Both the position numbers and the translations under genes were made by a program. The notes beneath the pieces were generated by a model. It did not search any database. It was not told the origin of the DNA and was given only the letters and a program-made list of their open reading frames with translations. Below are positions 25,856 through 34,385 of a stretch of 64,000 nucleotides of DNA, one piece after another. How positions within the stretch are numbered: the first letter of the stretch is position 1; every line of letters begins with the position of its first letter. Origin of the DNA: an uncultured Clostridia bacterium (lineage in GTDB: Bacteria > Bacillota > Clostridia > TANB77 > CAG-508); the NCBI GenBank assembly GCA_934122085.1, contig CAKOVS010000006.1, forward strand, positions 1 to 64,000. Direction: 5' to 3'.

Positions 25856-25892
25856 AAAAAATCACTTAATAAAATTTATTAAGTGATTTTTT
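25856..25892 (+). terminator. Terminator of the higBA-like module
   Basis: Near-perfect palindrome AAAAATCACTTAATAAA / TTTATTAAGTGATTTTT ending in T6. Confidence 0.85.
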
Positions 25893-26017
25893 CGAATTCA
25901 CTATACAAAACAAAAAAATAGTTATATAATGTATGCGATAATGGGAAAAAAGGCAACTGACAATTTTCCTGTAAATTAAAGCCTATCCAAAAGCTAGAGT
26001 AGGCAAAAGGAGACAAG
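25893..26017 (+). other. Leader region before murE, content unresolved
   Basis: A possible -10 (TATAAT, about 25925-25930) would give a transcript of more than 200 nt before murE. It contains AAAAAAGGCAACTGAC and a GCCTA...TAGGC hairpin (25981-26004). The layout resembles a structured leader but matches no riboswitch class that I can name. Repeat C copy 1 lies between it and murE. Confidence 0.35.
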
Positions 26018-26141
26018 GTTGAAAAATAATTACAATTTTGGGCTGTGTCAAATTTCATTTAAAACGCGGTTACATACACCATGTATGCGCCCTTGCCTTT
26101 TAAATAAAATTTTCCTTGCCAAAATTTAATTCTTTCCCAAC
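26018..26141. repeat. MITE-like repeat, family C copy 1
   Basis: A 124-bp element with imperfect terminal inverted repeats of about 24 bp (GTTGAAAAATAATTACAATT... against ...AATTTAATTCTTTCCCAAC). A nested AAATTTCATTTAAAA / TTTTAAATAAAATTT stem and a CATAC/GTATG core are present, so the whole element folds into one long hairpin. Second copy at 44193-44315. Confidence 0.9.
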
Positions 26142-26174
26142 CACAATAGAACCTTAAGGAAGGAATGGAATAAC

Positions 26175-27638
26175 ATGGAATTAAAGAAAATATTAGTAGG
26201 ATTAGAAGGACTAAAAGCAAAAGGAAAACTTGAATTAGACATAACAGGACTAGAAAGTAACTCAAAAAACATAAAAGAAGGATATATGTTTATAGCAATA
26301 AAAGGTTATAGTGTAGACGGTCATGACTATATAAACAATGCAATAGAAGCAGGAGCAAAAGTAGTAATGGTTCAAGAAGGCTGTGACTTGAAAAAAATAA
26401 AATTACCAGCAGATGTAACAATAATTATGGCAAAAGACACAAGAGAAGCATTAGCAATATGCAGTTGTAATTTTTATGGAAATCCATCAAGAAAATTCAA
26501 ATTAATTGGAGTAACTGGAACAAAAGGAAAAACAACAACAACATATATGATTAAAGAAATATTAGAAAAAGCAGGACATAAAGTTGGATTAATAGGAACA
26601 ATAGCAACATATATAAACGGAAAAATGATATCTGAAAGTGCAAGAACAACACCAGAAAGTATAGAATTACAAAAAACATTTGCACAAATGGTAGAAGCAG
26701 GTGTTGAATATGTAGTAATGGAAGTATCATCACAAAGCTTAAAACTACATAGAGTAGATGGATGCAATTTTGACATAGTAGTATTTACAAACTTCTCAGA
26801 AGATCATATCAGTGAAAAAGAACATCCAGATATGAAAGACTATTTTGAATCAAAATTAAAATTATTTAAAATGTGTGACAATGGAATAATAAATGTTGAT
26901 GATTTACAAGTATCAAAAATACCAAGATTATTACCAGAAAATAAAATAATGACATATGGAATAGACAATTATTGTGAAGTATTAGCAAAAGACATAACAA
27001 TAACAAACTCTTATGTGGATTTCAGAGTAAAAGTATCTGACAGAAATGAAAGAGTAAAAGTAGATATTCCAGGAAGATTCAGTGTATATAATGCACTTGC
27101 AGCAATATGTGTAGCAAAAAAATTAGGAATAGCATCAGACAAAGTAATAGAAGCATTAGCAGAAATAAAAGTGCCGGGAAGATCTGAAATGGTACCAAAT
27201 AAAAAAGAAATACCAATAATGATAGATTATGCACATTCACCAGAAAGCTTACAAAATATATTATCAGCAGTAAAAAGTTATACAAGAGGAAGAGTAATAT
27301 CAGTATTTGGATGTGGAGGAGACAGAGATAAAGGAAAAAGACCATTAATGGGAGAGATATCAGGAAAAATAGCAGATTTTACATTTATAACAACAGATAA
27401 TCCTCGTACAGAAGAACCTGAAGAAATAGTAAAAGAAATTGAAGAAGGAATGAAAAAAACAAACGGAAAATACAAAGTAGTAGTAGACAGAAAAGAAGCA
27501 ATAAAAGAAGCAATAGAAATGGCAAACAAACTAGATATAATAGTACTTGCAGGAAAAGGTCATGAACCATATCAAGAAATAAATGGAACAAAATATCCAT
27601 TTGACGAAAGAATAATAGTAAAAGAAATTATAGGATAA
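26175..27638 (+). CDS. murE: UDP-MurNAc-L-Ala-D-Glu:meso-diaminopimelate ligase MurE
   Basis: At 487 aa this is a normal MurE. The ATP-binding loop GTKGKTT is at 115-121 and the central ligase motifs (MEVSSQSLKLHRVDG) at about 181-195. The amino-acid specificity motif D408-N-P-R411 is the meso-DAP type, not the lysine type, so the peptidoglycan should contain meso-DAP. It adds the third residue of the stem peptide in the cytoplasm, using ATP. RBS AAGGAAGGAATGG. It opens the second half of the split dcw cluster. Confidence 0.97.
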   Translation: MELKKILVGLEGLKAKGKLELDITGLESNSKNIKEGYMFIAIKGYSVDGHDYINNAIEAGAKVVMVQEGCDLKKIKLPADVTIIMAKDTREALAICSCNFYGNPSRKFKLIGVTGTKGKTTTTYMIKEILEKAGHKVGLIGTIATYINGKMISESARTTPESIELQKTFAQMVEAGVEYVVMEVSSQSLKLHRVDGCNFDIVVFTNFSEDHISEKEHPDMKDYFESKLKLFKMCDNGIINVDDLQVSKIPRLLPENKIMTYGIDNYCEVLAKDITITNSYVDFRVKVSDRNERVKVDIPGRFSVYNALAAICVAKKLGIASDKVIEALAEIKVPGRSEMVPNKKEIPIMIDYAHSPESLQNILSAVKSYTRGRVISVFGCGGDRDKGKRPLMGEISGKIADFTFITTDNPRTEEPEEIVKEIEEGMKKTNGKYKVVVDRKEAIKEAIEMANKLDIIVLAGKGHEPYQEINGTKYPFDERIIVKEIIG

Positions 27639-27664
27639 ATAAAACAGAAGAAAGGTTGATAAAA

Positions 27665-28642
27665 GTGGATTTTCAAACAAAAATGCTATTAGGAACATTT
27701 GCAGTAACAGTACTGCTTGGATTAATAATAGTACCAATATTAAGAAAACTAAAAGTAGGTCAAATAGAAAGAACAGATGGACCACAATCACATTTAAAAA
27801 AACAAGGAACACCAACAATGGGTGGAATTATTATCATGTTAGGAATAATAATTGCAACATGTTGTGCATATGTATATTATAAAGGAAAAGATGCATCACT
27901 CGCAAAAAATTTAATTCCAATACTTTGTTTAACAACAGGATTTGGAATAATAGGATTTATAGATGACTATAAAAAATTAGTATTAAAAAATACAGAAGGT
28001 TTAAAACCAAAATTAAAAATGTTAGGGTTATTAATAATATCAATTGCATTTGTATCATATTTAGTATGGGGATTAAAGATAGGAACAGAAACATATATAC
28101 CATTTGCCAATAAATATGTAACAATGCCAATATGGTTATATATACCATTTGCAATTTTAGTAACACTTGCAACAACAAATGCAATAAACTTAACAGACGG
28201 AATAGATGGATTATCATCAAGTGTTAGCACAATAATAATTACATGTTTAACAATTATAGCAACAATGTTTGGAACAAAAGAAATAATAGTATTTGGAGCA
28301 ATTGTAATAGGAGCAACATTAGGATTTTTAATGTTTAATATATATCCAGCAAAAGCATTTATGGGAGATACAGGTTCACTATTTCTAGGGGGAGTTGTAT
28401 CTGGAATAGCATTATACTTAAAAATGCCTCTATTATTATTAATTATTGCTATTATACCAGTACTTGAAACATTATCAGTAATAATTCAAGTTGCAGTATT
28501 TAAGAAAACTGGAAAAAGAGTATTCAAAATGGCACCACTTCATCACCATTTTGAACTATCAGGTTGGAGAGAAAATCAAGTTGTAATGTTATTTAGTGTA
28601 ATAACATTAATAGCTTGTGTAATAGGACTAAAGATTATATAA
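27665..28642 (+). CDS. mraY: Phospho-MurNAc-pentapeptide transferase MraY
   Basis: About 325 aa with ten predicted membrane spans. The conserved Mg-binding and substrate motifs are visible: DGPQSHLKKQGTPTMGG near the N-terminus, IDDYKKLVLK, NAINLTDGIDGL, GDTGSLFLGG and APLHHHFELSG near the end. It links phospho-MurNAc-pentapeptide to undecaprenyl phosphate to make lipid I at the membrane. I choose GTG at 27665 because AAAGG lies 9 bases upstream; the in-frame TTG at 27656 is too close to that site. It follows murE by 26 bases. Confidence 0.95.
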   Translation: MDFQTKMLLGTFAVTVLLGLIIVPILRKLKVGQIERTDGPQSHLKKQGTPTMGGIIIMLGIIIATCCAYVYYKGKDASLAKNLIPILCLTTGFGIIGFIDDYKKLVLKNTEGLKPKLKMLGLLIISIAFVSYLVWGLKIGTETYIPFANKYVTMPIWLYIPFAILVTLATTNAINLTDGIDGLSSSVSTIIITCLTIIATMFGTKEIIVFGAIVIGATLGFLMFNIYPAKAFMGDTGSLFLGGVVSGIALYLKMPLLLLIIAIIPVLETLSVIIQVAVFKKTGKRVFKMAPLHHHFELSGWRENQVVMLFSVITLIACVIGLKII

Positions 28643-28676
28643 AATATATTAAACATAAGAAAGGAAAAATGCTATA

Positions 28677-29852
28677 ATGGCAAGAAAAGAAAAAAACAAA
28701 AAAGAAGTAAAAGGCTTTTCAAGTTTTTTAAATAATCAAATAGATTTCACATTATTAATAACAATTTTGCTATTGCTTTCTATAGGTTTAATAATGGTAC
28801 TTTCAGCAAGTGCACCATCATCATTACAAAAGTATGGAAATAGTTATAAGTTTTTTGAAAAACAATTAATATTTGCAGTTGCTGGAGTTATAGCCATGTG
28901 GTTTATTTCAAAAATAGATTATAGAATATATCAGAGATTTTATTGGATTGCATATGGAGTGTCAATTCTCTTGTTAGTTGCAGTATTAGCATTTGGTAGT
29001 GAAAGCCATGGGGCAAGAAGATGGATAGAAATAACTAAAAGTCTTTCATTCCAACCATCTGAAATAGTAAAGATTTTGATGATAATATTCTATGCTGGAA
29101 TTTTGGTAAGAAATAGAGAGAATTTAGGAAAATATTTTAAAGGATTTGTATTTCATGTAGTACTTTTAGCTCCAATAATAATATTATTATTGGCAGAACC
29201 ACATGTTAGTACATCAATGGTAATAATAATTACATGTTGCATTATGATGATAATGGCAGGTTGTAAATTTTGGCAATTTCTTGTTTCAGGATTAGCTGTT
29301 GGAGGAATTGCAGGAGTAGTAGCAACTATATTATATTTTGCTAGTGAATGGTTTAGAAATAAATTTCAATACATAGTAACAAGAGTTATAACATTTACAG
29401 ATCCTTGGAAAGATCCAACTGGTGATGGATGGCAAATTGTTAATAGTTTATATGCAATAGGTTCAGGAGGTCTATTTGGAGCAGGATTAGGAGAAAGCAA
29501 GCAAAAATACTTATATTTATCAGAACCACATAATGACTTTATTTTTTCAGTATTAGCAGAAGAACTTGGATTTGTAGGATGTTTAGTTGTATTTTTATTA
29601 TTTGCAATATTTATTTGGAGAGGTGTATTAATTGCAATGAAAGCACCAGATATGTTTGGAAGTTTAGTTGCAATAGGAATAACAACATTAGTAGGAGTGC
29701 AAGTAATAATAAATATAGCAGTAGTTACATCATCAATGCCAGTAACAGGAATGCAATTACCATTTTTCAGTTATGGAGGAACAGCTTTATTCTTATTGCT
29801 TTGTGAAATGGGAATTTTGCTGAGCATTTCTAGAGCTAGTTCAAAACAATAG
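28677..29852 (+). CDS. ftsW: SEDS-family peptidoglycan glycosyltransferase FtsW
   Basis: A 391-aa polytopic membrane protein of the SEDS family with about ten spans. Family motifs are seen: IMVLSASAPSS, GARRWIEI..LSFQPSEIVKI, a conserved Asp in FTDPWKDPTGDGWQIVNSLYAIGSGGLFG, and MPVTGMQLPFFSYGGTA near the C-terminus. It polymerises glycan from lipid II at the septum and normally works with the class b PBP FtsI, which is missing from this cluster. Location next to murG favours FtsW over RodA or SpoVE; SpoVE cannot be excluded. Confidence 0.92.
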   Translation: MARKEKNKKEVKGFSSFLNNQIDFTLLITILLLLSIGLIMVLSASAPSSLQKYGNSYKFFEKQLIFAVAGVIAMWFISKIDYRIYQRFYWIAYGVSILLLVAVLAFGSESHGARRWIEITKSLSFQPSEIVKILMIIFYAGILVRNRENLGKYFKGFVFHVVLLAPIIILLLAEPHVSTSMVIIITCCIMMIMAGCKFWQFLVSGLAVGGIAGVVATILYFASEWFRNKFQYIVTRVITFTDPWKDPTGDGWQIVNSLYAIGSGGLFGAGLGESKQKYLYLSEPHNDFIFSVLAEELGFVGCLVVFLLFAIFIWRGVLIAMKAPDMFGSLVAIGITTLVGVQVIINIAVVTSSMPVTGMQLPFFSYGGTALFLLLCEMGILLSISRASSKQ

Positions 29853-29934
29853 AGTAAATAGATAAAAAAATAATTATGGTAAAATCTAATTTTTTCAACC
29901 AGATTTTGAGCTATAAGAAAGGAAAAGATTTAAA

Positions 29935-31059
29935 ATGAGAGTTATTGTTGCAGCAGCTGGAACAGGTGGACATATAAATCCAGGTTTAGCAATAGCAAAT
30001 AAAATAAAAGAAAAAGAAAAAGATTCAGAAATAATTTTTATTGGAACAACAAGAGGACTAGAAAATGATTTAGTCCCAAGAGCTGGATATGAATTAAAAA
30101 CAATTGAAGCATATGGATTAAGCAAAAAAATTTCAATTGATAATATGAAGAAAATGTGTGAGACATTAAAAGCAACATCAAAAGCAAGAAAAATTATAAA
30201 AGAATTTAAACCAGATGTAGTAATAGGAGCAGGAGGATATATTTGTGGACCAGTGGTATGGGCTGCTAAAAAAGAAAAAATACCAGTAGCATTACATGAA
30301 AGTAATGCTTTTCCTGGAAAGGCAGTAAAATTTCTTGCAAAAAAAGCAGATGTAGTATTAATATCATTTGAAGAAGCAAGAGAAAGAATACATAGTGCTA
30401 AAAAAATTGTTTTTACAGGAACACCAGTAAAAATTCAAAAAAGAGAATTTTCAAGTGAGCAAAAAAGCAAGATACTAAATGAATTAGGATTGTCTGAAAA
30501 ATTACCAATTGTTTTAATATTTGGAGGAAGTCAAGGAGCACAAAAAATAAATGAAGCAGTTGTTGGAATTTTAAAAGAAAAATTAAATCAAAAATATCAA
30601 ATAGTTTGGGCAACAGGACCAAAACAATTTGATATTGTAAAAGAAGAATTAAAAAAATCTTCAATAGACATAGAAAAAGTACCAAATGCAAAAATACTTC
30701 CATATATTTATAATATGGAAGAAATAATGAATATATCAGATATAATAGTAGCAAGAAGTGGTGCAATGACAATAACAGAAATATCAAATTTAGGAAAGCC
30801 ATCAATATTAATACCACTTCCAAATGTAAGCCAAGATCATCAACTAAGAAATGCAGAAGTATTACAAAAAATAGGTGCAGCACAAATTATATTAAATAAT
30901 GAATTAGAAAAAGATATATTAAATAAAGAAATAATAGAAATAGCATCAAACAAAGCAAAAATGAAAGAAATGGGAGAAAAAGCATCTACTAAATCAGTAA
31001 AAAATGTACAAGAAAAAATATATGCAGAGATTAAAAAAATAGTAAAAGGTGGAAAATAA
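29935..31059 (+). CDS. murG: Lipid II synthase MurG (GlcNAc transferase)
   Basis: A 374-aa GT-B glycosyltransferase. N-terminal Gly-rich loop AAGTGGHINPGLAIA (residues about 5-19), VIGAGGYICGPVVWAA (about 96-111), HESNAFPG (about 122-129) and the donor-site motifs FGGSQGAQKINEAV (about 198-211) and QDHQLRNAE. It transfers GlcNAc from UDP-GlcNAc to lipid I on the inner membrane face. It is separated from ftsW by 82 bases and from the sensor kinase gene by 2 bases. Confidence 0.96.
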   Translation: MRVIVAAAGTGGHINPGLAIANKIKEKEKDSEIIFIGTTRGLENDLVPRAGYELKTIEAYGLSKKISIDNMKKMCETLKATSKARKIIKEFKPDVVIGAGGYICGPVVWAAKKEKIPVALHESNAFPGKAVKFLAKKADVVLISFEEARERIHSAKKIVFTGTPVKIQKREFSSEQKSKILNELGLSEKLPIVLIFGGSQGAQKINEAVVGILKEKLNQKYQIVWATGPKQFDIVKEELKKSSIDIEKVPNAKILPYIYNMEEIMNISDIIVARSGAMTITEISNLGKPSILIPLPNVSQDHQLRNAEVLQKIGAAQIILNNELEKDILNKEIIEIASNKAKMKEMGEKASTKSVKNVQEKIYAEIKKIVKGGK

Positions 31060-31061
31060 AA

Positions 31062-32222
31062 TTGGAAAACTATAAATTTATAATATTAATGATTATTGTA
31101 GACATAATAATACTAATTATAAGTGAAATTTTAATGAAAAAGTATTTAAAAAGAAAAATGTTATTTCCAAAGACAAGACTAATAAAAGGTTCAGGAGTTA
31201 CAAATGATGATTTAGATATAAATAATAGTGTATTTTTACACATGACAGATGGAATTATTGCTTTTGACAGAAATGGTGTTGTTATTTTAATAAATCCAGC
31301 AGCAAAGCAAATGATGAATATATCTCCACAAGATACAACATTTGAAGATATTTTTGGAAGATTGCATATAAATCTAGAAAAAATAATATATCTTGAAAAC
31401 TGGACAAACACAGAAGAAAGAATAAATATTGATGATAGATTTTTAAATGTATATTTTGCACCATTTAAAAAAGATAATGATAAAACTGTTGGAGTTATAG
31501 CAGTATTACAAGATATAACAGAACATGTAAAATTAGATAATATGAGAAAAGAATTTATTGCAGATGTATCACATGAGTTAAAAACACCAATAACATCAAT
31601 TATGGGATATGCAGATACATTATTAGAAGAAGAATATGACAAAGAAACACAAAGTAAATTTTTAAATGTTATAGCATCAGAAGCTAGAAGAATGGCAAAA
31701 TTAGTTACAGATTTGCTAACATTATCAAAAAATGATAATAATAGAAATGTTGTAAAAAAAGAACAATTTGATTTAGGTGAACTTGTTAAGAAATGTCAGG
31801 ACAAGCTTGCAATAGAAATAAAAAGGAAAAATCATAATGTAAATTGTTTTGTAACAGCAGATGTGCCACTTGTTTATGCAGATAAAGATGATATTGAAAG
31901 AGTTGTTTTAAATATAATGACAAATAGTATAAAATATACTAAAGAAGGTGGAGAAATCAAAATATATGTTGGATTTGTTTACAATGATGCATATATAAAA
32001 ATTTTTGATAATGGAATTGGAATTCCAGAAGAAGATCTAAGCAGGATTTTTGAAAGATTTTATCGTGTTGATAAGGCTCGTAGTAGAGAAATGGGTGGAA
32101 CAGGATTAGGTCTTTCAATAGCTAAAGATTTATTAGATAGAAATGGTGGTAGTATTGACATAAAAAGTGAAGTTGGAAAAGGTACTGAAGTTGTAATAAA
32201 AGTTCCAACAAAGGAAAAATAA
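31062..32222 (+). CDS. Sensor histidine kinase (PhoR/WalK-like), orphan
   Basis: At 386 aa: one N-terminal membrane span (about 5-24), a PAS domain (about 65-155), a HisKA domain with H-box DVSHELKTPITSIMG (phospho-accepting H171), and a HATPase domain with N-box NIMTNSIKYTKEGG, G1 DNGIGIP, F-box FERFYRVDKAR and G2 GGTGLGLSIAK. Start TTG at 31062, only 2 bases after murG, so the two are co-transcribed. There is almost no extracytoplasmic loop, as in cell-wall-linked kinases with PAS sensing. No response regulator is adjacent. Co-expression with murG hints at a cell-envelope signal (inference). Confidence 0.92.
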   Translation: MENYKFIILMIIVDIIILIISEILMKKYLKRKMLFPKTRLIKGSGVTNDDLDINNSVFLHMTDGIIAFDRNGVVILINPAAKQMMNISPQDTTFEDIFGRLHINLEKIIYLENWTNTEERINIDDRFLNVYFAPFKKDNDKTVGVIAVLQDITEHVKLDNMRKEFIADVSHELKTPITSIMGYADTLLEEEYDKETQSKFLNVIASEARRMAKLVTDLLTLSKNDNNRNVVKKEQFDLGELVKKCQDKLAIEIKRKNHNVNCFVTADVPLVYADKDDIERVVLNIMTNSIKYTKEGGEIKIYVGFVYNDAYIKIFDNGIGIPEEDLSRIFERFYRVDKARSREMGGTGLGLSIAKDLLDRNGGSIDIKSEVGKGTEVVIKVPTKEK

Positions 32223-32227
32223 TTTTC

Positions 32228-32256
32228 TTGACATAATATTTAAAATATGATAGTAT
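32228..32256 (+). promoter_or_regulatory. Promoter for the small XRE gene
   Basis: TTGACA (32228-32233), 17-nt spacer, TAGTAT (32251-32256), leaving an 87-base leader. Confidence 0.65.
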
Positions 32257-32343
32257 AGTTATGTTAATATGCCGAAAAAGAATTAGATAATTATTTAGTT
32301 CTTATACTACAATTCATAATAATTAAATTGGAGGAAAAACAAA

Positions 32344-32562
32344 ATGAAAGACCAAGAAGCTTTGTTACAAACCATGAAAAATAATATGAAACGGATTAGA
32401 GTAGAAAGTGGTGTTTCACAAGCAAAACTGGCAAAGGCAATAGGAATGGATAGAACAAGTTATAATAAATTTGAGAATGGAGAACGAGGTATAAGTTTGT
32501 ATAATTTTTATGCATTTTCACAATTTTTTAATGTTTCTATGGATGAATTGTTAAAAGATTAA
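32344..32562 (+). CDS. Small XRE-family HTH regulator (72 aa)
   Basis: A single Cro/C1-type helix-turn-helix domain: IRVESGVSQAKLAKAIGMDR (about 18-37) then TSYNKFENGERGIS. Nothing else is attached. Such proteins are DNA-binding repressors. It has its own promoter and a strong terminator, so it is monocistronic; the target is unknown. RBS TTGGAGG. Confidence 0.85.
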   Translation: MKDQEALLQTMKNNMKRIRVESGVSQAKLAKAIGMDRTSYNKFENGERGISLYNFYAFSQFFNVSMDELLKD

Positions 32563-32567
32563 TTTTT

Positions 32568-32605
32568 AAAAGAGGATATTATTATCAAAATAGTATCCTC
32601 TTTTT
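32568..32605 (+). terminator. Intrinsic terminator
   Basis: AAAAGAGGATA (32568-32578) pairs with TATCCTCTTTT, then T-tract. Confidence 0.85.
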
Positions 32606-32666
32606 GTAACATATAAATAAACAAATCATATTATATATCATAACTTCAGAAAGGAATGTGATATAT

Positions 32667-33311
32667 ATGAGTTCAGTATATGAAGAATATATGAGAAATG
32701 TTTTAGGATATGAGCCGATAAGATACAGAGATACATATGATGCAGAATATAATGATTATATTAATTATTCTAATTTTAATATGACACAACAAATAGAAAG
32801 CAATTTAGAAACATCAAGACTTGAAAGTTGTTATCCAGATATATATAATTTAGTATATCCAATGGTAAAAAAGGCATGTTCGCAGAATAATAGAGCATTA
32901 AGCAGTGATTTAGTAGATGAACTTACAAATGAAATATATAATGCAATAGAAGACGACAAATTAAATGAAAATAGAGCAAGTGAAATTAAAAATAGAAGTA
33001 TTGATGTGAAAACAGGCTCAAAGTCTATAGAAAACAAAACAAATCTGAGTAGACAAGAAAGTATGCCAAAAGAAGATAGGCAAATAAGAAATCAAGGATT
33101 ACAAGATTTAATAAAAATATTACTAATAAGAGAATTAGTAAATAATTCGGGATTTAGACCAAGACCACCTGCACCACCAAGACCTCCAGTTCCGCCACCA
33201 CCTCCACCAAGACCTCCAAGACCACCTCGTCCTCCAATAGGACCAGGACCTGGCAGACCACCATTTAATAGAAGTATGTATGAACAAGATTATGATATAT
33301 ATGAATATTAA
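32667..33311 (+). CDS. Hypothetical protein with a polyproline/arginine tail
   Basis: 214 aa from the ATG at 32667 (AAAGGA upstream; the GTG at 32658 is too close). The N-terminal 60 residues are Tyr/Asn-rich. A conserved-looking helical segment (CYPDIYNLVYPMVKKACSQ, about 54-72) resembles a domain I know only from uncharacterised clostridial proteins. From about 163 to 197 the chain is nearly all Pro and Arg with three runs of PPRPP, then ends in acidic/aromatic residues (MYEQDYDIYEY). There is no signal peptide. A surface or spore-coat role is possible for such low-complexity tails but not shown. Polyproline runs would need EF-P. Confidence 0.7.
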   Translation: MSSVYEEYMRNVLGYEPIRYRDTYDAEYNDYINYSNFNMTQQIESNLETSRLESCYPDIYNLVYPMVKKACSQNNRALSSDLVDELTNEIYNAIEDDKLNENRASEIKNRSIDVKTGSKSIENKTNLSRQESMPKEDRQIRNQGLQDLIKILLIRELVNNSGFRPRPPAPPRPPVPPPPPPRPPRPPRPPIGPGPGRPPFNRSMYEQDYDIYEY

Positions 33312-33316
33312 TTTGT

Positions 33317-33354
33317 CAAGAAAACTAGCATGGTTGCTAGCTTTTCTTGTTTTT
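33317..33354 (+). terminator. Intrinsic terminator
   Basis: CAAGAAAA.CTAGC ... GCTAG.TTTTCTTG arms followed by T5. Confidence 0.8.
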
Positions 33355-33375
33355 GCATAAAAAAAGTGTTATAAT
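33347..33375 (+). promoter_or_regulatory. Promoter for the VanX-like gene
   Basis: TTGTTT (33347-33352), 17-nt spacer, TATAAT (33370-33375). The -35 region overlaps the upstream terminator. Confidence 0.6.
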
Positions 33376-33456
33376 ATAGATATATTGATGTAATATAGAA
33401 TTAAGAAAAAACAAGAGTGGTTGCTCTTACTTGATTCTATGCCAAGGAGGACGGCA

Positions 33457-34344
33457 ATGAAGAAATTGACAATGGCAATTGTGACTATGATTATGGTCAC
33501 GATTATGACACTTTCTGCAAATGCAGAAGGAACGGAATTTGTTGGATGCAAAATCCGGACGACTCATGCAACATCTGCAAGCAATGGTATTAATACTATT
33601 ATGATAGCAGAGGACAATATTTTCACAATCCTGAGTGAAGATAATGGTAAGTTTGCAATTGAGATAAACGGAGAAAACTATTGGATTGACTCAAATGAGA
33701 TTTTTATCAATGTAAAGAATTATATTCCTAGCATTGAAGTGAATTTGGTAATGGCTGACAAGGCTATTTTCCAAATGGCTGGCGAAGGAATTACTGGGCT
33801 TTGGGGCGAAAAGTTCTATAACAGATCTGGTTCTGAAAATGGAACTGAAGCATGGCTTACAGTTGCAACAGCCAAGAAATTGGCAAAAGCACAAGAAATT
33901 TTCCTGAAAGATGGAAAATGTATTGTTGTAAATGATGCATACCGTCCTTATACTGTGACAAGAGAATTTCAGAGTGCTTATAGAGCATATTTGAATACTA
34001 AATCTTCTTCTTTTAAAAAGAAGTGGTTTGGAAATCTTGGCGAAAGCTGGTTCTTGGCACAGAAAGCAAGTTCGCATAATTATGGTATTGCAGTTGATAT
34101 CACTTTGCGTGATTTGAAAACTGGCAATATCATGGATATGCCTACTGCAATGCATAACCTTGATTATCGCTCTGCGGAGTATAATTGGGTTAATGTTGAT
34201 GCACCTGCTTGTGAAAATGCAAGATATCTTGCAAGAGTAATGAAACATGTTGGTATGAAGAGCTTGAAGTCTGAATGGTGGCATTTTCAGGATGGTGCCA
34301 CACCTGATAGAAACAAAGTTGCTCCTGTAGATATTCCTAACTAA
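33457..34344 (+). CDS. Secreted D-Ala-D-Ala dipeptidase/carboxypeptidase (VanX/VanY, M15)
   Basis: 295 aa from the ATG at 33457 (AAGGAGG 6 bases upstream). A Sec signal peptide is clear (MKKLTMAIVTMIMVTIMTLSANA). A short beta-rich, SH3-like segment may follow (about 30-80). The M15 catalytic domain has DAYRPY, the zinc motif S-S-H-N-Y-G-I-A-V-D and E-W-W-H near the C-terminus, the pattern of VanX-type enzymes. It should trim D-Ala-containing peptides outside the membrane. Codon use is much less AT-biased than in the neighbours, like the genes at 13520, 38288, 47579 and 52652, and it too is a monocistronic unit. Confidence 0.88.
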   Translation: MKKLTMAIVTMIMVTIMTLSANAEGTEFVGCKIRTTHATSASNGINTIMIAEDNIFTILSEDNGKFAIEINGENYWIDSNEIFINVKNYIPSIEVNLVMADKAIFQMAGEGITGLWGEKFYNRSGSENGTEAWLTVATAKKLAKAQEIFLKDGKCIVVNDAYRPYTVTREFQSAYRAYLNTKSSSFKKKWFGNLGESWFLAQKASSHNYGIAVDITLRDLKTGNIMDMPTAMHNLDYRSAEYNWVNVDAPACENARYLARVMKHVGMKSLKSEWWHFQDGATPDRNKVAPVDIPN

Positions 34345-34352
34345 TTCCAAAT

Positions 34353-34385
34353 GAGAGGCTGATGAAAGTCAGTCTCTTGTTTTTT
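34353..34385 (+). terminator. Terminator of the VanX-like gene
   Basis: GAGAGGCTGA pairs with TCAGTCTCTT (one G-U), then a T6 tract that merges with the start of repeat A copy 3. Confidence 0.75.

Noticed and set aside
25944..26022. c-di-GMP (GEMM-I) riboswitch
   Set aside because: AAAGGCAA and AAAGCC are present, but the invariant GACGCAAAGC core and the second helix are not, so the call is not supportable.
26059..26265. Two minus-strand frames (here and 44233-44526) with a shared peptide RIKFW-GKF-LKGKGAY-YVTAF
   Set aside because: The similarity comes from the family C repeat DNA that both frames cross; they also run antisense into murE and uvrA.
33691..34350. 219-codon minus-strand frame opposite the VanX-like gene
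   Set aside because: The plus strand has a signal peptide, a ribosome site and all catalytic motifs; the minus frame has none of these.
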